Shown here: positions 7,521 to 14,705 of the stretch, in pieces
Layout of the letters: each line of letters starts with the position of its first letter
How positions within the stretch are numbered: position 1 is the stretch's first letter
Assembly (NCBI GenBank): GCA_964625905.1
Contig: CAZVBS010000007.1
Location: 1-32,405, forward strand
Origin: JABMNX01 sp964625905
GTDB taxonomy: Bacteria > Patescibacteriota > Minisyncoccia > Phycocordibacterales > JABMNX01
DNA: 32,405 bases
Direction of reading: 5' to 3'
Translations under genes and position numbers: made by a program
The notes under the pieces: model-generated
Told to the model about the DNA's origin: nothing
Seen by the model: only the letters and a program-made list of their open reading frames with translations
Databases searched by the model: none

Positions 7521-7552
7521 AAAAATGATGTGCTGACAAGACATCATTTTTT
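7521..7552 (+). terminator. tRNA-Ser terminator
   Basis: AAAAATGATGT (7521-7531) and ACATCATTTTT (7541-7551) pair perfectly over 11 bases with a nine-base loop, ending in a T-run. Confidence 0.8.
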
Positions 7553-7564
7553 AGCTTTACTAAA

Positions 7565-7612
7565 GTGCATGAGTGGGATTCGAACCTGCGGTTCCAGCCC
7601 AAGGTAGTCCAT
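7565..7612. repeat. Partial, diverged copy of the ~95-bp dispersed repeat
   Basis: GCGGTTCCAGCCCAAGGTAG in this stretch resembles the second half of the repeats at 11391-11481 and 13258-13352 (GGTTCCAGC-CGAGGTAGCCCGC). Just before it, GGGATTCGAACCTGC reads on the minus strand like a tRNA T-arm, but no cloverleaf can be formed, so a tRNA is not called. Confidence 0.45.
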
Positions 7613-7642
7613 AATAATCTAGTGTGTTAATGTTTTTTATTA

Positions 7643-7648
7643 TATAAT
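7643..7648 (+). promoter_or_regulatory. -10 box of the secreted protein gene
   Basis: A perfect TATAAT ends six bases before the ATG at 7655, so the transcript would be leaderless or nearly so. Confidence 0.55.
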
Positions 7649-7654
7649 GATGTC

Positions 7655-10600
7655 ATGCTAAAAAACCGCATTACAAAACCAAAAACCTCAATGCGGGTGG
7701 TGGGGAGAATCCTTCTTTTTTCATATGTTTTCCTATTTTTTCTATTTACACAACAAGCGCACGCAGCCACAGGTGACATTTCAAGTATAACTGCTTCGTC
7801 TACTGGAAAACAGATTACTTTTGAGGTAGAAGGTTTAGACGGCTCACTCGTCACTCAAATTGAAAGTGGTGGTTCTATTACCTTAGACATAACAAGTGAA
7901 GGATATAGTAGTAAGGTGCTTGGGACAAAGTTACGAACAAGCATCAGAACTAATTTTGCGACTTCCACTGCAAGTAGTACGAACGCTTTCATCACTCTTA
8001 ACCTTGAGGAACCAATCTATAACGATGATACATCAATCACACTTACTGCAAGTTCTGGTGCTTTTGACGACGGAAGTAACACAAGTAATGCAACAAGTAG
8101 TGTTTCTCTTGCTAATAGTTCTACAAAAGATTATCCAATTCCAACAGCAGTAGTTGTTTCTGAAGTACTTACCCGGGAGACAGGTCAGTTCTATGTTGAT
8201 GTGTATGCGGCTGGTGCTGCAGCCAAAGGACACAGAGCTCAATTCGGAATAGACACTGTTGAGGTTACAATTACCGATAATGCGAGTGGCACAGGTACTG
8301 CAGTTACTAAAGCTACCACCACCATGCAACTCATTGACCGAATAGGTAGTGACGGGCATCGTCCACAATGGCAGGCGTTTCGAGTTGGTCCATTCAATGT
8401 AGATGTTGGTGGTGACTGGTCTGGTGGAGCCACAAAAGATTTGGCAACCGTTGTTGCAAAAGCTTATCCGAAGATAGGTGATACTAATTCTATACGTACT
8501 GACAGTACCCGATATATTTATTTGGATCCTGCAGACTCTTACGACGTACAAGAGGTCTGGGTATCTACAACAGGTGACGATGGTACTGGTATTGCAAACA
8601 ATTCAAGTTTGCCATTCGCCACGATACACAAAGCAATCAAAGCAGCGCAAGACGCTAGTTCCGAGAGCAAGGCATCTTTTTCAACTGTGTATCTCGAAGA
8701 AGGAGACCACGAATTAGGTACATATTCATTTGGAGATAAGAGTAACACTGGGGACGGTCCTGTTACGATTACACGCGCTTCTGGTGCAGCTAAAGCTAAC
8801 ACAAGAATTACTGGTTCTGCAGACTCATCTGGTGTACGAACACTTGCTCTAAAACTTGAAGATCTCACAATTACAGCAGCAACAGGAATATCACCAATTC
8901 AAACAGGCTCTCCTGCAGATGGTACAAGTGGACCACTAGGTTCTGATAATTATCTAATACTTAGAGAGGTTGACATGAATGGCCCTGGTAGTTCTGTGGT
9001 CATGGGTACTGGTTTTTTTTCTAGTTTTGAAAATATACAAAGACTCGGTTGTACTGTTGATAATGCTTGGACTGGAGATGAAGGCTATTTAGCGAGAGAC
9101 TGTTCATTTACTCGAATTTCAGGAGATGGTCCAGTACCAGGATCTAATGCAGCTATCATTAATAACTATTATGATATTGACGCAGGAGCAACTGCGCAAC
9201 ATGCTGATGTATTACAGTTTGCCAATGGGGTGACATATAGTAATTTCGTTTTTCATAATAATTTTGCAAAAAGTTCTGGGGAAGTTCAGATGGCGCCATT
9301 CGTGAATGGTTCGACTGGAGGAGCACAGTCCACTCAGCTCATCTCTACAGCCTTTACTTTTAATCTACAAGAAGCAGACGCTAAAGCAACATTATCTCAG
9401 GTTGACGATGTGTTATTAAAAGGTGTGTATTTTTATCACAATGACTGGGCAGACTCTTTTTCGTTTCGAGAGGACGACGACGAACTAGAATTTGATGATA
9501 TTTGGTGGTTAAGAAACTTTAATAATAGTCTTGGTACATCAGGTGCAGTTACTGAAGAGAATACTGGATTTATTGGAAACCATAATGCTTCTGGTGTATA
9601 TTCTGCTGGTTTTGACTGGACAACTGGTGGTACGGTCTTAACACAGTTCGTGGACTGGGCAAATGCTGACTACCGACCAGCCCAAAGTGGTAACTTAGTA
9701 AGTGTATGGAGTGATCCAATTGCTCCGTATGATGCTTATGGAGTTTTAATGCCAACTGATGGTACTGGTGCCATTGGTGCTCTTCAGACAGAATACACTG
9801 CACCTACTATTACCTCTGCATCTTCCGACAAAGCAAATGGTTCATATACTACCGGTGAGGTTATTGATATCGATGTAACATTTTCGGAAGCCGTAACATC
9901 GACAGGAAATGTCACAATAACACTTGAAACTGGAGACACTGACCGTACGTGTACATTTACCATTTCAAGTTCAAGCACTGGTACATGTAACTATACAGTC
10001 CAAGCAGGAGATATTTCCTCAGATTTAACAGTACAAAGTATCTCAGGCACTATTAGTGATACTGCGGGAAATGCTATGTCAAACTTTGTACCAACTACTA
10101 ATCTTGCAGCTACGAGCGCACTAGTCATTGATACAACTACACAAGTACTTTTTTCCGGTTCTCCTTCTGGAGAACAAAGCTCTGGAACCACTTCGGTAAC
10201 ATTATCTTTGGCGACAGACGAAGATGCATTTTGTAAATACGGCACTACTGCGAATACAGTCTACGCTTCTATTGCAAACTCCTTCTCTGCAACATCTACT
10301 TCACACTCTGTTTCTGTGTCAGGGTTAAGTGATGGAAGTTCTTACACTTACTACATTCGATGCCAAGATGCTACAGGAAATACCAACTCGTCCGATTTCA
10401 CCATTTCGTTCTCTGTTGCCTCGGCTGCCGAGGAAAGCCCAAGCACAACACAAAGTGGTGGACGAACTCCACCGAGTCCAACAGTCCCTTCTGGAGGCTT
10501 TACCGCAACTGCTGAGTCACTTTACCCTAATAAAACAAATAAGATACATTTTGCGTTTGGGAACGACATAACAAAGATTGTAATTTCAGAGAATAAAAAT

Positions 10601-11347
10601 TTCTCATCAGCCTTGTACATAAATGCAACGAGCTCATTTGAATGGACAGAGGCAGATAAGGGGATAATATATGTTAAGTATTGTAATAAATACCAAAGTT
10701 GCTCCGACACCATCTCAGTAAATATAGATATTACTCCAAACGTTTCTACAAAAGATACAACACACATTGCCTTTACTGCGATTCTTGGATTAGATATGGT
10801 ACATGTCGACATTAAAAAGTTACAAGAATTCCTTAATACCGACCCCGACACCAGACTTGCGGAAAGCGGTGTTGGCTCACTAAAAAATGAAACAGAATAT
10901 TTTGGATACCTCACAGAAAACGCAGTCAAACGTTTCCAGGCAAAGCATAATATAGTATCACTCGGTTCTCCAGAAACGACAGGATATGGATTAGTTGGGC
11001 CACGTACAATGTTAAAGCTTAACGAACTGTTTGGAGACAGTAAGATCACAGTCACTGAAGGTCAGCCACAAACACAAAAGTTGTTCGCCTATAATCTCTC
11101 ATGGGGTGATATCAAAGAGGACGTGCGTCGTCTACAGCAGTATTTAAACTCTAACGGTTTTGTGTTGGCTGATAGTGGTCCTGGTTCTCTTAATAACGAA
11201 ACTGATCGTTTCGGCACACTTACGTATTTGGCACTTATTGCATTTCAAAATACCCACGCAGAAGAAATACTCATACCAGTTGGTATAACTCAGGGCACTG
11301 GTTACTTGGGGTCAAGTACGCGTGCATTTATAAATCTAGATTATTAA
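7655..11347 (+). CDS. Large secreted protein: beta-helix, Ig/FN3-like domains, two peptidoglycan-binding repeats
   Basis: A 1230-residue exported protein of unknown specific function. A signal peptide ends at about residue 37 (hydrophobic core, then QQAHA). Residues about 290-640 have the short Asn/Gly-rich turns of a right-handed parallel beta-helix, beginning VWVSTTGDDG and FATIHKAIKAAQ, as in DUF1565/pectate-lyase-like folds. About 718-820 is a bacterial Ig-like domain (SYTTGEVIDIDVTFSEAV), and 828-925 is fibronectin-III-like. The C terminus carries two peptidoglycan-binding-1-like repeats at about 1046-1130 and 1147-1230 (KKLQEFLN, RRLQQYLN, with AVKRFQAKH and ALIAFQNTH). This suggests a cell-surface protein held on the wall that may bind or cleave a polysaccharide. 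No catalytic residues can be named. ATG at 7655 is favoured by the -10 spacing; M13 (7691) is an alternative. It stands alone. Confidence 0.85.
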   Translation: MLKNRITKPKTSMRVVGRILLFSYVFLFFLFTQQAHAATGDISSITASSTGKQITFEVEGLDGSLVTQIESGGSITLDITSEGYSSKVLGTKLRTSIRTNFATSTASSTNAFITLNLEEPIYNDDTSITLTASSGAFDDGSNTSNATSSVSLANSSTKDYPIPTAVVVSEVLTRETGQFYVDVYAAGAAAKGHRAQFGIDTVEVTITDNASGTGTAVTKATTTMQLIDRIGSDGHRPQWQAFRVGPFNVDVGGDWSGGATKDLATVVAKAYPKIGDTNSIRTDSTRYIYLDPADSYDVQEVWVSTTGDDGTGIANNSSLPFATIHKAIKAAQDASSESKASFSTVYLEEGDHELGTYSFGDKSNTGDGPVTITRASGAAKANTRITGSADSSGVRTLALKLEDLTITAATGISPIQTGSPADGTSGPLGSDNYLILREVDMNGPGSSVVMGTGFFSSFENIQRLGCTVDNAWTGDEGYLARDCSFTRISGDGPVPGSNAAIINNYYDIDAGATAQHADVLQFANGVTYSNFVFHNNFAKSSGEVQMAPFVNGSTGGAQSTQLISTAFTFNLQEADAKATLSQVDDVLLKGVYFYHNDWADSFSFREDDDELEFDDIWWLRNFNNSLGTSGAVTEENTGFIGNHNASGVYSAGFDWTTGGTVLTQFVDWANADYRPAQSGNLVSVWSDPIAPYDAYGVLMPTDGTGAIGALQTEYTAPTITSASSDKANGSYTTGEVIDIDVTFSEAVTSTGNVTITLETGDTDRTCTFTISSSSTGTCNYTVQAGDISSDLTVQSISGTISDTAGNAMSNFVPTTNLAATSALVIDTTTQVLFSGSPSGEQSSGTTSVTLSLATDEDAFCKYGTTANTVYASIANSFSATSTSHSVSVSGLSDGSSYTYYIRCQDATGNTNSSDFTISFSVASAAEESPSTTQSGGRTPPSPTVPSGGFTATAESLYPNKTNKIHFAFGNDITKIVISENKNFSSALYINATSSFEWTEADKGIIYVKYCNKYQSCSDTISVNIDITPNVSTKDTTHIAFTAILGLDMVHVDIKKLQEFLNTDPDTRLAESGVGSLKNETEYFGYLTENAVKRFQAKHNIVSLGSPETTGYGLVGPRTMLKLNELFGDSKITVTEGQPQTQKLFAYNLSWGDIKEDVRRLQQYLNSNGFVLADSGPGSLNNETDRFGTLTYLALIAFQNTHAEEILIPVGITQGTGYLGSSTRAFINLDY

Positions 11348-11390
11348 GGATATGTTGTTGTGTTCCTCATTTCAACGACAGTAAGAGTAT

Positions 11391-11481
11391 ATGCACAAGG
11401 ACCTTTGTTTTAATAAACTAAAATAGTTGAGAATAACTTTACAGGGCAAGGGACTATACAGTTCCAGCACGAGGTAGCCCG
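11391..11481 (+). repeat. ~95-bp dispersed repeat, full copy 1
   Basis: This stretch aligns along its length with 13258-13352, from GCACAAGGACCTTTG (there GCACGAGGAACCTTCG) through TTACAGGGCAAGG to GTTCCAGCACGAGGTAGCC. The two full copies are in the same orientation and bracket the SemiSWEET, HEPN and toxin-antitoxin genes. It starts 44 bases after the preceding stop and shows no coding potential. Confidence 0.65.
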
Positions 11482-11492
11482 CATCTTAGAGT

Positions 11493-11523
11493 TAGCACGA
11501 GTAGCCTTGTAGGTAACGTGCTA
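11493..11523. repeat. Hairpin upstream of the SemiSWEET gene
   Basis: TAGCACG (11493-11499) pairs with CGTGCTA (11517-11523), with partial pairing inside (GCC/GGT). Its arm sequence resembles the GCACGAGG motif of the neighbouring repeats. Confidence 0.5.
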
Positions 11524-11543
11524 TGCAAATGTATTGGTTGAGA

Positions 11544-11549
11544 TAGAAT
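11544..11549 (+). promoter_or_regulatory. Putative -10 box of the SemiSWEET gene
   Basis: TAGAAT ends six bases before the ATG at 11556, consistent with a leaderless mRNA. No -35 is evident. Confidence 0.35.
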
Positions 11550-11555
11550 AAATAT

Positions 11556-11837
11556 ATGGGAATAGAACTGTTTGAAATTATATTAATAGCATCAACTTTG
11601 CTTGAGTTTAATCCTCTATTTCAAGCAATAAAAATTATTCGCTTAAAACAGGCGAAGGATGTTTCTGTGTATACATTTTTAATGATCTTAGTAATTGGTG
11701 CAATGTGGTTAGTATATGGAATTCAAATTCAAAGCCTCTCATTAATTATTGGTAATTGCATAAAACTATTTACAAGCCTTACTGTAATAATCGTTTATTT
11801 GATCTATAAGCAACCCAAGGCCGATATCATCCAATAG
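11556..11837 (+). CDS. SemiSWEET/PQ-loop family transporter
   Basis: SemiSWEETs are three-helix membrane proteins that dimerise to move sugars such as sucrose or glucose down a gradient. The 93-residue product has three hydrophobic helices (about 5-24, 38-57, 62-85). A PQ-loop-like segment (FNPLFQAIKIIRLKQAKDVS) precedes the second helix, followed by the family-typical GAMWLVYGI and GNCIKL. Length matches the family. Proline is kept but the following residue is Leu, not Gln. It lies between repeat hairpins in a stretch of accessory genes. Substrate is unknown. Confidence 0.85.
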   Translation: MGIELFEIILIASTLLEFNPLFQAIKIIRLKQAKDVSVYTFLMILVIGAMWLVYGIQIQSLSLIIGNCIKLFTSLTVIIVYLIYKQPKADIIQ

Positions 11838-11844
11838 ACACCGC

Positions 11845-11895
11845 ATCTAACAGCTAGCACGAGGAAGCTATGTTCCTCGTGCACTCGAGGTAGAT
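11845..11895. repeat. Long imperfect hairpin after the SemiSWEET gene
   Basis: GCACGAGGAA (11857-11866) and TTCCTCGTGC (11873-11882) pair perfectly over ten bases around the loop GCTATG. Outer ATCTA (11845-11849) and TAGAT (11891-11895) can extend it across an internal loop. The GCACGAGGAA arm equals the start of the repeats at 12436 and 13258. No T-run follows. Confidence 0.6.
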
Positions 11896-11928
11896 TGTAG
11901 GCAATTTGTTATACAAATATTAAGACAT

Positions 11929-12426
11929 ATGATAAAAAATAACAAAAAACGCAATCTTGTCGATTCACTTCAGATTTCCTTAAGATTCTCAAAGGAATAT
12001 TTTAATAAATTATGTGAAATTCGTCCTAGGCTGATAAACATGCAAAATGACCTGACTGGCGATCATCCCGAGCTGGAAAGTTTCGCTATCTATCATCGTG
12101 CTTTGTGGATAGCCTTAATTATTGAGGTAGGAAAGATTTTCGACAATTTTTATGAAGAAAATAAAAAGGTTATTTCATTCAAGACGATCTTCAAAAACTC
12201 CAACTTCAAAGATGAAATAAATTCTATTCATGGAGAACAAATCATTACAAAAATAATACACACCAGAAAAACTTTCACAGCTCACATGGGGGAGAAACAG
12301 GAGGATGTTGTATCATCTGAAGAAATTTGCAACTCTAATTTAGGTGAATTGTTAAATAGATTAGATAACCCTTTGCATGCATTTACTCAATGGTTTTTAG
12401 AAAATCGCGGATGGGAAAAACTTTAA
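11929..12426 (+). CDS. HEPN/AbiU2-like protein (putative toxin or abortive-infection type)
   Basis: A 165-residue, all-helical, soluble protein. The pattern fits HEPN_AbiU2-type domains: a helix with ALWIALIIEVGKIFDNF, then VISFKTIF, and near the C terminus TRKTFTAHMG, where R and H have the spacing of the HEPN Rx4-6H ribonuclease motif. Some proteins of this type act as RNases in abortive infection or toxin-antitoxin pairs. No nucleotidyltransferase-type partner lies beside it. It sits in an accessory stretch flanked by repeats, next to a Phd/RelE pair. Assignment rests on pattern recognition of a divergent family, so other HEPN-like roles are possible. Confidence 0.55.
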   Translation: MIKNNKKRNLVDSLQISLRFSKEYFNKLCEIRPRLINMQNDLTGDHPELESFAIYHRALWIALIIEVGKIFDNFYEENKKVISFKTIFKNSNFKDEINSIHGEQIITKIIHTRKTFTAHMGEKQEDVVSSEEICNSNLGELLNRLDNPLHAFTQWFLENRGWEKL

Positions 12427-12435
12427 TTTTCCAAC

Positions 12436-12483
12436 GTGCACGAGGAACCTTCGATTTATATTCTAAAAAATAGTAAAATAGCC
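12436..12483 (+). repeat. First half of the ~95-bp dispersed repeat
   Basis: It begins ten bases after the HEPN-like gene with GTGCACGAGGAACCTTCGAT and matches 13258-13306 at roughly 85% by eye over about 48 bases. The sequence after it differs. Confidence 0.7.
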
Positions 12484-12660
12484 CGACTCGCTACACTCAC
12501 TGGACTGCTGTTTGTACTTAATCGCTGTCGCTCTTAGACAAATAAGGAGCCACAGGGTAATGCCAATCATGCCTGCCTGTGCGTTCGCACGCAGACAGGG
12601 TTTTTCACACATGTCTGTCGACAGGTATAGGTAGGCAGTCCGAGGTAACTTGTAACATAG
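12484..12660. other. Noncoding stretch with hairpins
   Basis: I see no gene here. It contains CTGTCGACAG (a ten-base palindrome near 12612) and the hairpin listed separately at 12572-12605. A reading frame on the minus strand has Cys/Leu/Arg-rich composition with no family likeness. Confidence 0.5.
12572..12605 (+). terminator. GC-rich hairpin with T-run
   Basis: CCTGCCTGTGCG (12572-12583) pairs imperfectly with CGCACGCAGACAGG (12586-12599), including perfect GTGCG/CGCAC at the tip, and five Ts follow (12601-12605). It is terminator-like. Confidence 0.55.
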
Positions 12661-12700
12661 TTGACACAAAAAATAGCAAGGTGTACACTTAAGGTACACT
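12661..12700 (+). promoter_or_regulatory. Toxin-antitoxin promoter with paired operator repeats
   Basis: TTGACA (12661-12666), 17 bases, TACACT (12684-12689) makes a good promoter. The heptamer GTACACT occurs twice, at 12683-12689 over the -10 and at 12694-12700, starts 11 bases apart, so on one face of the helix. This is the expected layout of an operator for autorepression by the Phd-type antitoxin and its complex with toxin. Confidence 0.65.
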
Positions 12701-12724
12701 AGTTTTTAATAAAAAAGTAAAAAT

Positions 12725-12973
12725 ATGACTACAAAATTTATAGGAGTTAAAGAATTTCGTCAAAATATGGCAAAATTGGCTACTCGCGCTCGTAAGAATA
12801 GTGAGAGACTAATAATACTTCGCAAGAACGAACCAATATTTGAAATTAGGCCACTTTCAAAATCAGACGCAGTACTAGAAGAATTATTGCACGATATAAC
12901 AAAAGCAAAAGGAGAAGTTAAAAAAGGTCTTACATATTCTCAAGAGGAAATTGAAACTAAACTAGGGTTATGA
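12725..12973 (+). CDS. Phd/YefM-type antitoxin
   Basis: An 82-residue antitoxin predicted to neutralise the RelE-family toxin encoded next to it and to repress their shared promoter. The N-terminal KFIGVKEFRQNMAKL is the dimerising DNA-binding segment typical of the Phd/YefM fold, followed by LIILRKNEPIFEIRP. The C-terminal part is charged and presumably wraps the toxin. Its TGA stop overlaps the toxin ATG by four bases (ATGA), implying translational coupling. It is the only intact gene in the window that ends in TGA, which fits a separate origin from its neighbours. Confidence 0.9.
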   Translation: MTTKFIGVKEFRQNMAKLATRARKNSERLIILRKNEPIFEIRPLSKSDAVLEELLHDITKAKGEVKKGLTYSQEEIETKLGL

Positions 12974-13239
12974 ATAAAGAAGTGATTTATTCAGAAAGTG
13001 CCTGGAAAGATTTGAAAAAACTACCTAAAAAAGAAGCACAGAAAATAGTTTCAAAAATCAGATATTTTTCTGAACAAGAAGATATAGAAAAATACGCAAA
13101 AAAACTTAAACCACCATTAGAAGACCTTTTTAGATTTAGAGTTGGTGATTTCAGAGTTATTTTAGATATTAACAGTAATAATAAAATGACTGTCTTAACG
13201 ATATTAAGAATTAAACACCGTAAAGATATATATCGATAA
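12970..13239 (+). CDS. RelE/ParE-family toxin
   Basis: An 89-residue toxin of the RelE/ParE superfamily, probably an mRNA interferase acting at the ribosome. It shows the fold's sequence pattern: VIYSESAWKDLKKLPKKEAQKI, then FRFRVGDFRVILDI and ILRIKHRKDIYR, with the C-terminal basic residues (RIKHRKDIY) in the position of the RelE active site. Length is normal. It is coupled to the antitoxin by a four-base overlap. A full copy of the ~95-bp repeat starts 19 bases after its stop. Confidence 0.9.
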   Translation: MNKEVIYSESAWKDLKKLPKKEAQKIVSKIRYFSEQEDIEKYAKKLKPPLEDLFRFRVGDFRVILDINSNNKMTVLTILRIKHRKDIYR

Positions 13240-13257
13240 ACTTATAAGTAACAAAAA

Positions 13258-13352
13258 GTGCACGAGGAACCTTCGATTTTATATCTTAAAGAAGTGTAAA
13301 ACAGCCTTACAGGGTAAGGAATCCCACGGTTCCAGCAACGAGGTAGCCCGCT
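13258..13352 (+). repeat. ~95-bp dispersed repeat, full copy 2
   Basis: It is directly repeated with respect to 11391-11481 and its first half matches 12436-12483. It consists of GTGCACGAGGAACCTTCGAT, an AT-rich middle, TTACAGGGTAAGG and GGTTCCAGCAACGAGGTAGC. TTCCAG and CTGGAA shortly beyond could close a hairpin. Noncoding. Confidence 0.7.
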
Positions 13353-13376
13353 TTGCACTGGAAGTACTTAAAAAAT

Positions 13377-13401
13377 AATTCCGAGGTCAGACCTCCGAAT
13401 T
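13377..13401. repeat. GGTC-A-GACC hairpin
   Basis: Arms 13377-13388 (AATTCCGAGGTC) and 13390-13401 are complementary at 11 of 12 positions. It shares the GGTC-N-GACC centre with the hairpins at 3554-3588 and 13869-13895, and ends 15 bases before a -10 box. Confidence 0.6.
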
Positions 13402-13416
13402 AGAGTTTAATACTTT

Positions 13417-13422
13417 TATAAT
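13417..13422 (+). promoter_or_regulatory. -10 box of the DUF1653 gene
   Basis: A perfect TATAAT ends seven bases before the ATG at 13430. The -35 region is taken up by the GGTC hairpin, so any regulation could involve that structure. Confidence 0.5.
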
Positions 13423-13429
13423 AAACAAC

Positions 13430-13648
13430 ATGTCACAAATTAAATTAGGGAAATACAAACACTATAAAGGAGGAGAGTATGAAGTGATTGGAGTAGCAAA
13501 ACACTCAGAAACTCTAGAAGACGTTGTAGTCTATCGTCATCCAGGAAATGAACTCTCAGAGCTATGGGTACGTCCGTTAGAAATATTTTTAGAGAATGTT
13601 GTTGTGGACGGTAAAGAAGTTCCTAGATTTAGATATATGGAAGATTAA
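13430..13648 (+). CDS. DUF1653 family protein
   Basis: A 72-residue soluble protein of the DUF1653 family, whose role is not established. The family pattern is clear throughout: GKYKHYKGGEYEVIGVAKHS, ETLEDVVVYRH, LWVRPLEIFLENV and PRFRYM at the end. Length is normal. It stands alone behind its own -10 box at the right end of the accessory stretch. Confidence 0.92.
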   Translation: MSQIKLGKYKHYKGGEYEVIGVAKHSETLEDVVVYRHPGNELSELWVRPLEIFLENVVVDGKEVPRFRYMED

Positions 13649-13673
13649 AATTTAACCGTCGCTCTTGGTAAGA

Positions 13674-13770
13674 CACCTCCACTCAAAAGGAGGTGGGGGT
13701 GGAGTGGTACACATCTTTATTTCGAGAAAAATAGCGATTAATCGCTATTAATAAGATACCTCCTATCTTA
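13674..13770. terminator. Cluster of three hairpins after the DUF1653 gene
   Basis: In order: CACCTCC (13674-13680) with GGAGGTG (13689-13695); a perfect 20-bp palindrome with arms AATAGCGATT and AATCGCTATT (13730-13749); and TAAGATA (13752-13758) with TATCTTA (13764-13770). None has a long T-run. I see no gene between 13649 and 13915. Confidence 0.5.
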
Positions 13771-13868
13771 AAAAGTAAACATATCTAAATTGGAAACTAT
13801 AAAGGAGCATACTTAGGCGGTCTTTTTTGTTTTATTGGACGTCAAAGTCTGATCTTGGACAACATATT

Positions 13869-13895
13869 CTACTTAGTGGTCGGACCACTAAGTAG
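13869..13895. repeat. GGTC-G-GACC hairpin, copy 2
   Basis: Perfect 13-base arms 13869-13881 (CTACTTAGTGGTC) and 13883-13895. The 19-base core equals 3562-3580. It lies between convergent genes and could act as a two-way terminator. Confidence 0.7.
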
Positions 13896-13915
13896 AGGGT
13901 TTTAAATTACAATCA

Positions 13916-14638
13916 TTAGGTTATTGGTACAGAAATGGCTTTAAGTAAGGTTGTTTTCTCTTCTTTTGAAAATTCTCGCTGCGCACCCTCTTCTATACCA
14001 GTTAGTAGAAGATCCATAATACGTATTCTTTTTAAGTCAGTTACTTGTCTTCTTAGTGCAACTACCATACGGCGAATCTGGTGTTTCTTACCTTCAGTAA
14101 GTGTGATGTTAAATGTATAATCATTAACTTTTCGCACTATTGCTTCCTTCGTCGTGTAACCTTCTATATTTACTCCTTTTTTCATTCGCGTTATAAAAGA
14201 GTTTGTAATTTTCTTGTCTACTTTTACTACATACTCTCTTTCATGTTCAAACTCTGGGCTAAGTAAACTGTTTACAATCCTTCCGTCATTAGTTAAAAGC
14301 ATTAGTCCATGTGAAGCTTTGTCGAGTCTTCCAACAGGGAAGAAGTCCTTTCCTAAACCTGAAACTTCTTCAACAGATTTTTCTCCCTTTTGTGGATTAT
14401 GAGAAACTATACCTCTTGGTTTGTGATATAAAAAATACTTATATTCTGAAGTTAACTGCTTAACTTTTTTTCCTACGGTAACTTTGTCACCTTCAAGAAC
14501 CTTTGCACCGAGTTGTGCAACTTCTCCATTTATTAATATTTCACCTTGTTCGATTAGTTGGTCGGCTTTTCTACGTGAGCAGATTCCTTTCAGATACAAG
14601 TATCGGTTGATTCGGATTGGGTATGTTATTTCTTCCAT
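13916..14638 (-). CDS. Pseudouridine synthase, RsuA/RluB/E/F family
   Basis: Enzyme that isomerises uridine to pseudouridine in rRNA. The 240-residue protein begins with an S4 RNA-binding domain (RINRYLYLKGICSRRKADQL, about 9-28), then the catalytic domain with YKYFLYHKPRGIV, the active-site segment FPVGRLDKASHGLMLLTNDG (Asp in GRLD), and GKKHQIRRMV. Length matches RluB/RluF-type enzymes. The exact rRNA target cannot be assigned. It stands alone on the minus strand between convergent and divergent neighbours. Confidence 0.93.
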   Translation of the reverse strand: MEEITYPIRINRYLYLKGICSRRKADQLIEQGEILINGEVAQLGAKVLEGDKVTVGKKVKQLTSEYKYFLYHKPRGIVSHNPQKGEKSVEEVSGLGKDFFPVGRLDKASHGLMLLTNDGRIVNSLLSPEFEHEREYVVKVDKKITNSFITRMKKGVNIEGYTTKEAIVRKVNDYTFNITLTEGKKHQIRRMVVALRRQVTDLKRIRIMDLLLTGIEEGAQREFSKEEKTTLLKAISVPIT

Positions 14639-14692
14639 AGACTAGTTTATAACATTATAGTGTAAGTTAGTACACAGTACACCTATATGATA

Positions 14693-14698
14693 TATAAT
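14693..14698 (+). promoter_or_regulatory. -10 box of the DUF192 gene
   Basis: TATAAT ends seven bases before the ATG at 14706, again implying a leaderless transcript. Confidence 0.55.
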
Positions 14699-14705
14699 TA
14701 TACAT

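Noticed and set aside
7574..7588. Minus-strand tRNA T-arm-like sequence after tRNA-Ser
   Set aside because: No acceptor or anticodon stem can be formed around it; treated as part of a diverged repeat.
8033..8551. 172-codon minus-strand frame within the secreted protein gene
   Set aside because: Antisense shadow; Cys/Asn/Thr-rich with no signal, start context or family pattern.
10522..11055. 177-codon minus-strand frame
   Set aside because: Antisense to the peptidoglycan-binding repeat, whose sense frame has clear domain patterns.
12463..12699. 78-codon minus-strand frame in the accessory spacer
   Set aside because: It spans a repeat, a terminator-like hairpin and the toxin-antitoxin promoter; composition is not protein-like.
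11347..13430. Classical integron cassette array
   Set aside because: No integrase gene and no clear pair of R-boxes (RYYYAAC and GTTRRRY) at each spacer; kept only as a cassette-like possibility.
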